DNA of 64,000 bases. It comes from Halolamina pelagica. GTDB lineage: Archaea > Halobacteriota > Halobacteria > Halobacteriales > Haloferacaceae. Both the position numbers and the translations under genes were made by a program. Below are positions 9,489 through 17,410 of this stretch, in pieces (position 1 is the first letter of the stretch; every line of letters starts with the position of its first letter). Where the stretch lies: contig NZ_LGUC01000001.1 in the NCBI RefSeq assembly GCF_001307315.1, forward strand, positions 682,001 to 746,000, given 5' to 3'. The notes below the pieces were generated by a model. The model did no database searches and was not told where the DNA came from. It worked only from the letters and a program-made list of their open reading frames with translations.

Positions 9489-9734
9489 ATGCAACTGGAG
9501 GCCATCCGGACGGCGGAGGGCGAGACGGTGTACGTCGACTACGCCGACGGCGAGAAGGGCTCGAAGGGGATGTTCTTCGTCGCGTACGTCTCCGAAGACG
9601 GCGAGGAGCGCTGGGGCTACTTCTGTGGGAACTGCGAGACGACGGACAACGCGGTCGACCCGATGGGCCGGATCGAGTGCAACGTCTGTGGGAACGCGAA
9701 GAAGCCGGACGAGTGGGACGCGGCACACGAGTGA
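9489..9734 (+). CDS. Small zinc-ribbon protein, DUF5816-like
   Basis: An 81-residue acidic protein with GYFCGNCETTDN and IECNVCGNAKKPDEWD, two CxxC knuckles that should form one zinc ribbon. I associate this arrangement with the haloarchaeal DUF5816 family, whose function is unknown. The final two codons and stop (CACGAGTGA) are the first bases of a tandem repeat that follows. The start ATG is the first in frame and is 49 nt from the preceding dehydrogenase gene. Confidence 0.8.
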   Translation: MQLEAIRTAEGETVYVDYADGEKGSKGMFFVAYVSEDGEERWGYFCGNCETTDNAVDPMGRIECNVCGNAKKPDEWDAAHE

Positions 9735-9921
9735 TCTCGGCGAGCGACCGCCGTGGTCTCCGTACCACGGTATCGGAGACTCTGTCGAGATCTGTCACGA
9801 GTGATCTCGGCGAGCGATCGCCGTGGTCTCCGTACCAGGGGCGTCGGAGACTCTGTCGAGATCTGTCACGAGTGATCTCGGCGAGCGACCGCCGTAGTCT
9901 CCGTACCACGGCGTCGGAGAC
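9726..9921. repeat. Three tandem 70-71 bp units that begin inside the preceding gene's stop region
   Basis: Units start at 9726, 9796 and 9867 and differ at only a few positions. Each begins CACGAGTGATCTCGGCGAG; in the first unit these bases are the last two codons and stop of the DUF5816-like gene. Each unit holds a hairpin around CCGTGGT-CTCCGT-ACCACGG, imperfect in the third unit. A second inverted pair, CGAGATC/GATCTCG, spans each unit junction. Confidence 0.9.
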
Positions 9922-10097
9922 CCCGCCTCGATCCTCGACAGTAGCGCGTCGACGGCTTCGGCCACGCCGTCGCGGATACACGGTGGCGGCGAACAGCGCA
10001 CCTGTGTGTCGTGGCGGCCGGGGCCGAACACCGCGCCGTGGACCGCGGAACTGCTGGAAGAAGTGATCGAGTACCGGGATCGCTGAGCCGGCTGCGT
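9922..10097 (+). other. Intergenic region, possibly holding the 3' remnant of a gene
   Basis: Together with the repeats this makes a gap of about 360 bp without a complete gene. A forward frame from about 9975 to 10086 reads GGEQRTCVSWRPGPNTAPWT and ends AELLEEVIEYRDR before a TGA. It looks protein-like but has no start and no relative I recognise, so it may be the tail of a deleted gene. It could equally be chance coding in GC-rich DNA. Confidence 0.3.
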
Positions 10098-11819
10098 TTA
10101 CGAGTGCGCGAAGTACGCCACCGACTCGCCGCCCTCGTTCTGCTCGTCGACGCGTGCGAAGCCGACGCGCTCGAACTGCACCATCTCGTCGGCGTCGTAG
10201 TCGGCGTAGCCCGGCTCCGCGTGGCCGACCTCGTCGCCGTCCGTCGTCCGCAGCCGCAGGTCGACGCTCTCGGCGGCCGGCACCCAGTGGATCACGTCCA
10301 CGTCGCCGCTTTTGACCACCGCGAGATCGTCGTCGGTGTGTTCGAAGCCGCCGGCCGTGCGCGTCACGGGGCCGAACCCTTTGAGCCAGACTTTCTCCCC
10401 CGCCGCGGGGAGGTCTGCTTCCTCGACGAGCACGGCGTCGCCGACCGGGATGTCCCGCGTGCCGCGGTCCTCGTGGTCCGGGTGGAGTGGCGGATTAGCC
10501 ACGTCGGGGCCGCCGGAGACGGGGACCTCGACGCCGTCCCGGACGAAGAAGCGCCGATCGGCGTCGTCGTCGATCAGTTCGCGGTTGTTCGCGTACACCG
10601 CCGACATCGCGAGATCCACGTCGGAGGTCGAGAGTCCGAGCTCGAGCATCGCATCCACGAGCGCCTGTCCGCGGATGCCGCGCCGACGCACGGAGGCGAT
10701 CGTCGGCGCGCGCGGGTCGTCCCACCCCGAGAGCTCGCCGTTCTCGATCTTCTCGATGATCGTCGACGTGCTCATCTTCACGTCGTAGGCGTCAATCTGG
10801 ACGTGGCCCCAGTGCAGCACTTCGGGGTACTCCCAGCCGAAGTAGTCGTAGACGAAGCGCTGGCGTTTCGCCGAATCCTGCAGGTCGATCCCGCGGATGA
10901 TGTGCGTGACGCCGGTGAGATGGTCGTCGATCCCCGACTGGAAGTCCAGCATCGGCCAGCAGCGGTACTCGCTGGCCGCCTCGCGGGGGTGCGGGGTGTC
11001 GACCATCCGGAACGCGACCCAGTCACGCAGCGCGGGGTTCTTGTGCTCGATGTCGGTTTTGACACGCAGCACCATCTCGCCGGAACTGTACTCGCCGGCG
11101 ACCATGTCGTCGAACTCCGCGTGGACCGTCTCGATATCCTTGTCCCGGTGCGGACAGGCCTCGGCGTCGTTTTTGAGGTCCGAGAACGTCTCGCCCGAAC
11201 AGGAACAGGTGTACGCGCCGCCCTCGTCGATGAGCTTCCGGGCGTGCTCGTAGTACGTCTCGACGCGGTCGGACGCTTTCAGCACCTCGTCGGGGGTGAA
11301 CCCGAGGTAGCCGATGTCGTCGAGGATCGCGTCGTAGACGTCCAGATCGGGCCGCTTGGTCTCGGGGTCGGTGTCGTCGAACCGGACGATGAAGTGACCG
11401 TCGTAAATCTCCTCGGTGTAGGTGCCCATGACCGACGGCATGCGGGCGTGGCCGAGGTGCCACGGGCCGTTGGGGTTCGGCGCCGCGCGCATGCGGATCT
11501 CGTCGTACTCCTCGGCGTTCGGGAGGTCGGGCAGGATCTGGTCGTCCTCCTCCTCCTCGGCCATCAGCTCCGCGTACAGCTCGGCGTCCAACGCCTCGAG
11601 GCGCGCCTCCTGCTCGTCCTCGTCGAGGCCGTTCACCCGCGAGACGACCGGGGCGACGACGCCCGCGATCTGGTCGCCGTGCTGGCGGAACTCGGGGTTC
11701 TCGCCCATGAGTGGCCCCATGATGGGGCCGACCTCGGCGTCGCTGCCGTGTTCGAGCGCGTTGAACAGGGCGTGCTTCTCGGCCTCCCGTTCGACCCGCT
11801 CGCGAAGATCCTCGTCCAT
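10098..11819 (-). CDS. gltX: Glutamyl-tRNA synthetase (archaeal type)
   Basis: Charges tRNA with glutamate in the cytosol. The 573-residue protein has the class I signature as NPNGPWHLGHAR (HLGH at residues 121-124) and a KMSKS-like loop VKMSTS near residue 350. An archaeal/eukaryal GlnRS-like beta-barrel anticodon domain occupies the C-terminal 170 residues. The N-terminal acidic helical extension of about 100 residues is usual in haloarchaea. In archaea this enzyme normally also mischarges tRNA-Gln for the amidotransferase pathway. A T-rich CTTTTTG about 28-34 nt upstream may be the TATA box. Frame intact. Confidence 0.96.
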   Translation of the reverse strand: MDEDLRERVEREAEKHALFNALEHGSDAEVGPIMGPLMGENPEFRQHGDQIAGVVAPVVSRVNGLDEDEQEARLEALDAELYAELMAEEEEDDQILPDLPNAEEYDEIRMRAAPNPNGPWHLGHARMPSVMGTYTEEIYDGHFIVRFDDTDPETKRPDLDVYDAILDDIGYLGFTPDEVLKASDRVETYYEHARKLIDEGGAYTCSCSGETFSDLKNDAEACPHRDKDIETVHAEFDDMVAGEYSSGEMVLRVKTDIEHKNPALRDWVAFRMVDTPHPREAASEYRCWPMLDFQSGIDDHLTGVTHIIRGIDLQDSAKRQRFVYDYFGWEYPEVLHWGHVQIDAYDVKMSTSTIIEKIENGELSGWDDPRAPTIASVRRRGIRGQALVDAMLELGLSTSDVDLAMSAVYANNRELIDDDADRRFFVRDGVEVPVSGGPDVANPPLHPDHEDRGTRDIPVGDAVLVEEADLPAAGEKVWLKGFGPVTRTAGGFEHTDDDLAVVKSGDVDVIHWVPAAESVDLRLRTTDGDEVGHAEPGYADYDADEMVQFERVGFARVDEQNEGGESVAYFAHS

Positions 11820-11885
11820 TAGCGGATCGTACTGCCCGGCGTCGCAAAAAGGGGTGTGAATCGGTCGGGCGCCGCAGTCGCAGAC

Positions 11886-12179
11886 TCAGACGATCCCGCG
11901 AGCCCGGAGCGCGTCGCGAACGAACCGCCGGTAGACGGCGGCGTAGGGCAGCAACAGCAGCGTCGTGACCACGATCAGCAGGACGAACCGCCCGTAGCCG
12001 CCCGCGATGGCCCCGGCGCCCATCGCCGGCTCGATCGGCGCCAGCCCCATCGACCGCAGCGCGTCGTCGAAGGCGAGCCTGAACGCCGCCCAGAGCGCGG
12101 CGAACAGCAGGATTCCCGGCACGAACAGGACGAGCAGGAACTCGTTGATGATCGTTCCCGGGTCCTCGGCGTCGAACAT
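11886..12179 (-). CDS. Small two-helix membrane protein, unknown function
   Basis: 97 residues. Two long hydrophobic stretches (residues about 12-35 and 62-83) flank a loop rich in Ala and Gly; the C-terminus is basic. No conserved motif is recognisable. It lies between gltX and an ABC transporter pair on the same strand, with 66 nt and 39 nt gaps, so it could be co-transcribed with the transporter. Confidence 0.6.
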   Translation of the reverse strand: MFDAEDPGTIINEFLLVLFVPGILLFAALWAAFRLAFDDALRSMGLAPIEPAMGAGAIAGGYGRFVLLIVVTTLLLLPYAAVYRRFVRDALRARGIV

Positions 12180-12218
12180 GGTCCGACGCTCGTCCGTCGC
12201 TGAAAAATAGCTTGGGAG

Positions 12219-13661
12219 CTACTCCCGATGATGCGCGGCCCACTTCCCGAGCGAGCGCCGATAGAGCCCCATCCCGAGTGCACCCAGCACCACCCCACCG
12301 ACGCCTAGCGCCGCCAGCAGCGTCGCCGAAACCGGTGCCAGCGCGAACGCGACCACCAGAATCGGGACCAGCGGGACCGCGATCGCGGCGCCGAAGGCGG
12401 CGTACAGCCCCGTGTCGAACAGGAACTCGTTGGGCGACATGCCGGCGAGGCAGATCGTCAGCCCGAACACGTAGCAGGCGACGCCGACGAGCACGACGGC
12501 GCCGACGGCGGCCTCCCCCGGCGGCGTGCCGCGCCAGAGCACACCCACCGCGTAGAACGCCAGCCCCACCGCGGGGCCGAGCAGCAGGAACGCCCGCAGT
12601 TTCCCGCGGAACACGGCGGCGGTATCGATCGGGTGGGCGAGGTAGCTCGCCACGTCGTCGTTCGTGGTGAGCCAGTTGTACGTGGTAAATCCCGTCAGTC
12701 CCAGCACGGCGCCGAAGGAGATCCCGACCGAGGGCGCGACGCCGGTGATGTCCGCTGCCAGGTCGACGAGGCCGGCCGTCACCCCGAGCAGCACCGCGGC
12801 GGAGAACAGCACCTTCCCGAAGCCGCCGGAGCTCCGGGACACGTCGAGCAGCGTCTTCGCGGCCACGGGGTCGCTGACGCGGCCGAGCCAGCGCCGGAAC
12901 GCCGGCCCGACCGAGCGGTCGGCGGGCTTGGCCTGCGGGTCGAACGTCGCCGCGCCGACGGCGTAGGCGGCGAGGATCAGGGCGGCGGCGGCGCCAGCGC
13001 TCGCGACCCCCGGATCGAGATACAGGCCGTAGGGGGTGTAGTCGACGACCGGGACGCCCGTGTACCACGCCGCGACGGCGACGCCGAGCAGGGCGAGCAG
13101 CAGCCCTCTGCCCGGGAGCCCCTTCGCGGAGAGCCCCACGCCGGCGATCGTGAGCCCGATCCCGAGCACGAACGTCGTGACGAGCGTGGCCCAGAGCAAC
13201 GGGATCGCGGCGAGGCCGATCCCGGCGCCGGCCAGGGCGGCAGGGGCGACGCCGACCGCCATCGGCAGCAGGAAGAGGACCGCGTAGTAGCACACGTCCT
13301 TCACGACGAAGATTCCCAGCAGGCGGGCTTGGGAGAGCGGCAGCGTGCGGGCGGAGAAGACGATCAGCGTCACGTCGCCCAGCACGTTGGCGACCGCGTC
13401 GCGGCCCACGAAGCCGATCGAGCCCGTGTGGAGGCCGAACACGAACGCCAGCGCGTGCATTCCGGCGACGACCGCGCCGGGGTCGGTGCCGGTGGAGTCG
13501 AGCAGCCACACCGCCCCGGCCACGAGCGCGACCACGAGCAGCGGGAACGCGCCGAAGCGGCCGCCGCCGAGCAGTTCGCTGTGGAGGCGCCACTCCTCGC
13601 GCAGCATCTCCCGGAAGACGGTCTTGTCGCGGTCCCAGCGGCTCGGGGACTCCTCACTCAT
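12219..13661 (-). CDS. ABC transporter permease
   Basis: About 480 residues with roughly eleven hydrophobic segments and no nucleotide-binding motif. I chose ATG at 13661 because it overlaps the end of the adjacent ATPase gene by 8 nt (ATGAGTGA), a common translational-coupling arrangement. A longer frame starting at 13679 lies within the ATPase gene. Together the two genes form an ABC-2-like exporter; the substrate cannot be inferred. Frame intact. Confidence 0.82.
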   Translation of the reverse strand: MSEESPSRWDRDKTVFREMLREEWRLHSELLGGGRFGAFPLLVVALVAGAVWLLDSTGTDPGAVVAGMHALAFVFGLHTGSIGFVGRDAVANVLGDVTLIVFSARTLPLSQARLLGIFVVKDVCYYAVLFLLPMAVGVAPAALAGAGIGLAAIPLLWATLVTTFVLGIGLTIAGVGLSAKGLPGRGLLLALLGVAVAAWYTGVPVVDYTPYGLYLDPGVASAGAAAALILAAYAVGAATFDPQAKPADRSVGPAFRRWLGRVSDPVAAKTLLDVSRSSGGFGKVLFSAAVLLGVTAGLVDLAADITGVAPSVGISFGAVLGLTGFTTYNWLTTNDDVASYLAHPIDTAAVFRGKLRAFLLLGPAVGLAFYAVGVLWRGTPPGEAAVGAVVLVGVACYVFGLTICLAGMSPNEFLFDTGLYAAFGAAIAVPLVPILVVAFALAPVSATLLAALGVGGVVLGALGMGLYRRSLGKWAAHHRE

Positions 13662-14391
13662 CGCCCTTCCACTCCTCACCGGCGTCGACGTTCTCGACGA
13701 ACACGTCGAGCAGCGTCTCGTCGGGGTCCAACTCGGCCGGCTCGACTTCCGCGACGAGTTCGCCAGCGTTGACGATCCCGACCCGCGAGCAGAGTTCCGC
13801 GGCGACCTCGACGTTGTGGGTGGAGACGACCACGGTGTTGCCCGCCTCGCGGTAGGTCGTGAGGAAGCGCTTGACGCGTTCCTGGACGATCGGGTCGAGG
13901 TTCGCGAGCGGCTCGTCGATGAACACCACCGCCGGCTCGTGGAGGAAGGCGCCGGCGATCATCGTCTTCTGCTGCTGGCCGCGCGAGAGATCCGTCGAGA
14001 GCGTGTCGAGCTTCTCGGCGAAACTCAGGCGTTCGGCCCACGTCTCGGTTCGCTCGTCGACTGCGTCGTCGTCCATGCCCCGCACCGAGCCGACGAACTG
14101 GAAGTACTCCCGCGGCGTCAAGAAGCTCGGCGGTGACTCCTTCTCGGGCAGGATTCCGACCCGTTCGCGGACGCCGATGGGGTCCGACTCGGGATCGACA
14201 CCCAGCACCGCCGCCTCGCCGGCGTCGGCGAGGATCTGGCCGGTCAGCACGCTCATCGCCGTCGTCTTCCCGGCGCCGTTGGGGCCGAGCAGGCCGTACA
14301 GTTCGCCCGACTCGATCGAGAGCGAGAGCCCGGCGAGCGCGTCCACATCGCCGTAGGACTTGCGCAGGTCGTCGGTCCGGATCGCGGTCAT
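13654..14391 (-). CDS. ABC transporter ATP-binding protein
   Basis: 245 residues. Walker A is GPNGAGKTTA near residue 38, the signature motif is LSRGQQQK, Walker B is VVFIDEPLANLD, and the switch His is in STHN. The short C-terminal tail after residue 220 is typical of ABC-2 exporter ATPases. It is the first gene of the pair with the permease and overlaps it. It would energise export of an unknown substrate across the cytoplasmic membrane. Confidence 0.93.
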   Translation of the reverse strand: MTAIRTDDLRKSYGDVDALAGLSLSIESGELYGLLGPNGAGKTTAMSVLTGQILADAGEAAVLGVDPESDPIGVRERVGILPEKESPPSFLTPREYFQFVGSVRGMDDDAVDERTETWAERLSFAEKLDTLSTDLSRGQQQKTMIAGAFLHEPAVVFIDEPLANLDPIVQERVKRFLTTYREAGNTVVVSTHNVEVAAELCSRVGIVNAGELVAEVEPAELDPDETLLDVFVENVDAGEEWKGDE

Positions 14392-14455
14392 GGGGGTGCC
14401 CTGGCTTCGACGGCGGGGGCATAGTTCGTCCGGCGCTGGCTATCGGTTCTGAAAC

Positions 14456-15133
14456 TCAGAGCCGGGCTGCGAGCGCGGCCAGGGCGTCGCTGCCGCCGGT
14501 GGTCAGCGGCTCCCCGTGGCCGACACAGGCCAGTTCGAACTCGGGCGCCCGTTCGGCGAGGTCGCGGATGCTCGCCGCGACTGCGGCGGTGTCGTAGCTC
14601 ATGAGCCAGCCCGAGGGTTCGAGTTCGCCGTCGCCCCCGGCGACGAGATCACCGAGCACCGCGGCCCCGTGGTCCTCGCTCACGAAGACGACGTGGCCCG
14701 GCGAGTGTCCCGGCGTGTGGTAGGCCGTGAACGGGCCGACTTCGTCGCCGTCCTCGACGTGCTCGATCTCCAGCGGCGGCCGGGTGACGAACAGGCCGAG
14801 CAAGCGCTGCAGCGCGCCTTTGTGGTTGGTGAGCGGCGGCGAGCGCTCGCCGGTGAGGAGTTCGGCGTCGAGCCGGTGGGCATACACCGGCGCGTCGAGT
14901 TCGGGCGTCAGTCCCGCCAGCCCGCCGACGTGGTCCAGGTCGTAGTGGGTGAGCAGCACCCGCCCCACGTCGCCCGGCTCGTAGCCCGCTTCCGCCAGGC
15001 CGGTCCGGATGTCGTCGGCGTCACGCGGCGTGCCGGCGTCGACGAGCGTCGGCCCGCCGTCGTCCTCGATCAGGTAGGCGTTCACGCCGCGTAACTCGAA
15101 CTGCCAGACGCCGGGAGAGAGCTCCCTGACCAT
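14456..15133 (-). CDS. Metallo-beta-lactamase-fold hydrolase
   Basis: 225 residues with the metal-binding motif THYDLDHVGG (HxxxDH form), then HTPGHSPGHVVF and GDLVAGGDG as third and fourth metal-binding segments. A final GHGEP supplies the last His. The family includes glyoxalase II-like and lactonase enzymes; the HYDLDH variant does not point to one of them. A minus-strand GTTAAGCC 22-29 nt before the ATG is a plausible TATA box. Frame intact. Confidence 0.88.
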   Translation of the reverse strand: MVRELSPGVWQFELRGVNAYLIEDDGGPTLVDAGTPRDADDIRTGLAEAGYEPGDVGRVLLTHYDLDHVGGLAGLTPELDAPVYAHRLDAELLTGERSPPLTNHKGALQRLLGLFVTRPPLEIEHVEDGDEVGPFTAYHTPGHSPGHVVFVSEDHGAAVLGDLVAGGDGELEPSGWLMSYDTAAVAASIRDLAERAPEFELACVGHGEPLTTGGSDALAALAARL

Positions 15134-15269
15134 GCGGGGAGCACGGGCTCCAGCGGCTTAACACCGGTCTGCGGAGGCGGTCGGTTTCTCCTACATAAAT
15201 CGGTCGCCGACTTCGCGGCCCGCGAAGCCTGCGGCGGGTGGTAACTGGGTGCCCCCCGTCCGTTCGCAC

Positions 15270-16237
15270 ATGGTCCAGAACTCACCGATCCACGACCGGT
15301 TCGCCACGATCGTCCCCGAGACGCTCCAGACCCGGCGTCTCGGGATCTTCCTCGCCGTCGCGTTCGGGCTCCACTGGCTCCCGGCCGCGTACTTCATCGC
15401 CGAGGGCGTCACCGTCACCGACCGGAACTTCTCCACGCTGGCGTACAACGCCGTCGTCCTCGTCGCCAGCTTCACCCCCGCGTTCGCGACGCTGGTCACG
15501 CGCTGGCTCACCGACGAGGGGCTCGGCCGCGAGGCGCTGCTGCTCTCGCCGGAGCTCCGGGGGAACTGGCGGACGTACGCCGTCGCGGGGCTCCTGCCGC
15601 TGCTGCTCGCCGTCGTCGGCGCCGCCGTCTACTTCGCCCTCTTCCCCCGCTACCTCGCCGCCGACCCGCTGGCGACGTTCGCGTCCAACCTCGCCTACGG
15701 GGGGACAGTCCGGCGGCCACGCTCGCGCTCGCGGTGCCGGCCACGCTGGTGAGCCTCGCCGGCGGCGCAGTGATCCTGCTGGGCGAGGAGCTCGGCTGGC
15801 GGGCGTACCTGCTGCCGAAGCTCTCGCCGCTGGGTCACCGTCGAGCCACAGTGCTCACGGGTGTGCTCTGGGGGATCTGGCACTGGCCGTTCATCTCCCT
15901 CGGCGTGAACTACCCGGACGCGCCGTGGCTCGGGATGGCGGCGATGGCGTGGGTGACGACGCTGTACGGCGTGTTCCTCGCGTGGGCGACCTACCGGACC
16001 GGCAGCGTCTGGCCCGCCGCGGTCGGCCACGCGGCGTTCAACACCAGCTCCCGCTGGGGGCCGATGGTCGCCGAGGGGGCGCCGAACTTCGCGATCGGCC
16101 CGACGACCGGCGGACTCCTCGGCGCCGTCGGCTGGCTCGTCGTCGCGGGCTGGCTGCTCGCCCGCTCGCCGGTGTTCGCGGGCGACACTGCTGGCCCGGT
16201 GACGGACTGCGAGGCGGCCGAGACGACGAGCCGGTGA
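15270..16237 (+). CDS. CPBP-family intramembrane metalloprotease (one frameshift)
   Basis: About 323 residues and seven to eight hydrophobic helices. The first motif GEELGWRAYLLPKL (EExxxR) and the second GIWHWPFISLGVNY, plus the final WPAAVGHAAFNTS, are those of the CPBP/Rce1 (Abi) glutamic intramembrane protease family. The frame is lost at a run of six G near 15704; a seventh G joins NLAYGG to DSPAATLALAVPA. I prefer ATG at 15270 over an upstream GTG at 15249. CTACATAAATC about 70 nt upstream is a possible TATA box. The substrate is unknown. Confidence 0.88.
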
Positions 16238-16331
16238 AGGCAGCATGGGGGTACGCCGGTGGCTCGTGACTGGTGGGGCGCCCGCTGGCGATCCTGTACG
16301 CTTACGTGGTCCCACCCCACAGATGGGGGCG

Positions 16332-16754
16332 ATGTCCGGTGAGGGCAGCGTCGTCGCCATCGACGCCGACGACGCCGACGTCGTCGCGCTGCTCGACGAC
16401 GAGTACGCGCGGGCGGCGCTCGTGCTGACCTACGGCGAGGCGCTGGCGACCGACGAGTACGCGCGGGCGGCGCTCGTGCTGACCTACGGCGAGGCGCTGG
16501 CGACCGACGAGCTCGCCGACCGCCTCGACGCCGCGCCGTCGACGATGTACGACCGGCTCGACCGGCTGACCGACCACGACCTCGTGACCGAACAGCAGCG
16601 CCTCGACCCCGACGGCCACCACCACAAGGTGTACCGCGCCCGCCTCGACCGCGTGGTGACCGAACTCACCGCCGAGGGGTTCGAACTCCGCATCGATCGC
16701 CGACCGACCGACCCAGCCGACCGCCTGACGGCGGCGTTCGAGGACCTCCGCTGA
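16332..16754 (+). CDS. Winged-helix DNA-binding protein with an internal 18-residue duplication
   Basis: About 140 residues. DELADRLDAAPSTMYDRLDRLTDHDLV is a helix-turn-helix plus wing of the MarR/TrmB type, so a dimeric transcription factor is likely. Residues from DEYARAALVLTYGEALAT occur twice in direct succession, lengthening the first helix. ATG codons at 16323 and 16332 are both possible starts. The stop shares one base with the next ATG (TGATG), placing this gene at the head of a regulator plus two-membrane-protein operon. It may sense or control the membrane proteins. Confidence 0.75.
   Translation: MSGEGSVVAIDADDADVVALLDDEYARAALVLTYGEALATDEYARAALVLTYGEALATDELADRLDAAPSTMYDRLDRLTDHDLVTEQQRLDPDGHHHKVYRARLDRVVTELTAEGFELRIDRRPTDPADRLTAAFEDLR
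16398..16505 (+). repeat. Perfect 54-bp in-frame tandem duplication inside the winged-helix gene
   Basis: Bases 16398-16451 and 16452-16505 are identical. The duplication is a multiple of three, so the protein frame is preserved. Perfect identity means it is recent or an assembly artefact. Confidence 0.95.
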
Positions 16755-17041
16755 TGCTCCAGTTCACGCCACTCGACCTCGCGCTCGCCGTCGGGTTCCT
16801 GCTCTCGGTGGGGCTCCCGCTCGCGGTGGTCGCCGTCGTCGTCCGGGGGTACCGCGAGGGGACACACAGCACGGCCGCGATCCGGCTGGCGGTCGGGGTC
16901 GTCCTTGTCGCGGCCGCGCCGACCCTGCTCCGACTGGGGTTCGGCGCCGTCGTCCCCGGCGGGGCGTGGGTGCCGCTGCTGGTCCGCTCGACACAGCTCG
17001 TCGGGCTCCTCGTCGTCCTCGGGGTGATGCACGGTGACTGA
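16754..17041 (+). CDS. Small membrane protein of a regulator-linked pair (DUF7521-like)
   Basis: 95 residues with three hydrophobic helices (about 5-30, 42-62 and 70-90). The start ATG overlaps the stop of the winged-helix gene and the end overlaps the next gene, so the three are translationally coupled. Small haloarchaeal membrane proteins of this kind are often filed under DUF7521. No function is known. Confidence 0.65.
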   Translation: MLQFTPLDLALAVGFLLSVGLPLAVVAVVVRGYREGTHSTAAIRLAVGVVLVAAAPTLLRLGFGAVVPGGAWVPLLVRSTQLVGLLVVLGVMHGD

Positions 17042-17366
17042 CTCGGCGGGCGGCGGTGCGAGCGCCCTGGGGGAGCTACTCCGGGAGGCCGGACCGGTGG
17101 AGTTCGCGACCGCCGCGGTGACGCTCGCCGTGTTAGTGCTCGGGCTCTACGTCGGCTACCAGTCGTACCGCGGCTACCGGCGCAACGACAGCCGTCCGGT
17201 GCTGTTCCTGGGGATCGGCGTCGCGCTCGTTGCGACGGGGCGGCCGGTCGTCTCGACGCTCGGCTACCTCCTCCTCCCCGGCGCGGATCTCGTGCTCGCC
17301 GTGGTGTCGTTCGGCGTCTCGGTGACGGGGCTGCTGTCGATTCTCTACGCGTTTTCCCGCGCCTGA
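17034..17366 (+). CDS. Small membrane protein, second of the pair (DUF7521-like)
   Basis: 110 residues. It starts at GTG 17034 inside the preceding gene. Three hydrophobic segments (about 22-42, 56-72 and 80-105) are separated by a short basic loop (YRGYRRNDSRP). It resembles its upstream neighbour in layout and is probably a paralogue or partner. Function unknown. Confidence 0.65.
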   Translation: MTDSAGGGASALGELLREAGPVEFATAAVTLAVLVLGLYVGYQSYRGYRRNDSRPVLFLGIGVALVATGRPVVSTLGYLLLPGADLVLAVVSFGVSVTGLLSILYAFSRA

Positions 17367-17382
17367 CGGCACCCCAACCGTT

Positions 17383-17410
17383 AGGACGGTCCTGACTGAA
17401 CGGTCAGTCA
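17383..17410. promoter_or_regulatory. Two adjacent palindromes at the start codon of the dehydrogenase gene (putative operator)
   Basis: AGGAC-G-GTCCT (17383-17393) is followed by the perfect inverted repeat TGACTGA-ACGG-TCAGTCA (17393-17410), whose last base is the A of the ATG. The second has the size and look of a TetR-family operator. A protein bound there would block a leaderless start. Confidence 0.55.

Noticed and set aside
9726..9921. CRISPR array from regularly spaced repeats
   Set aside because: Units are contiguous with no unique spacers, only three copies occur, and no cas genes are near.
11023..13593. An 856-residue reverse frame across gltX and the ABC permease
   Set aside because: It runs through three real genes in the wrong frame and is composed of Arg/Gly/Pro-rich sequence without motifs.
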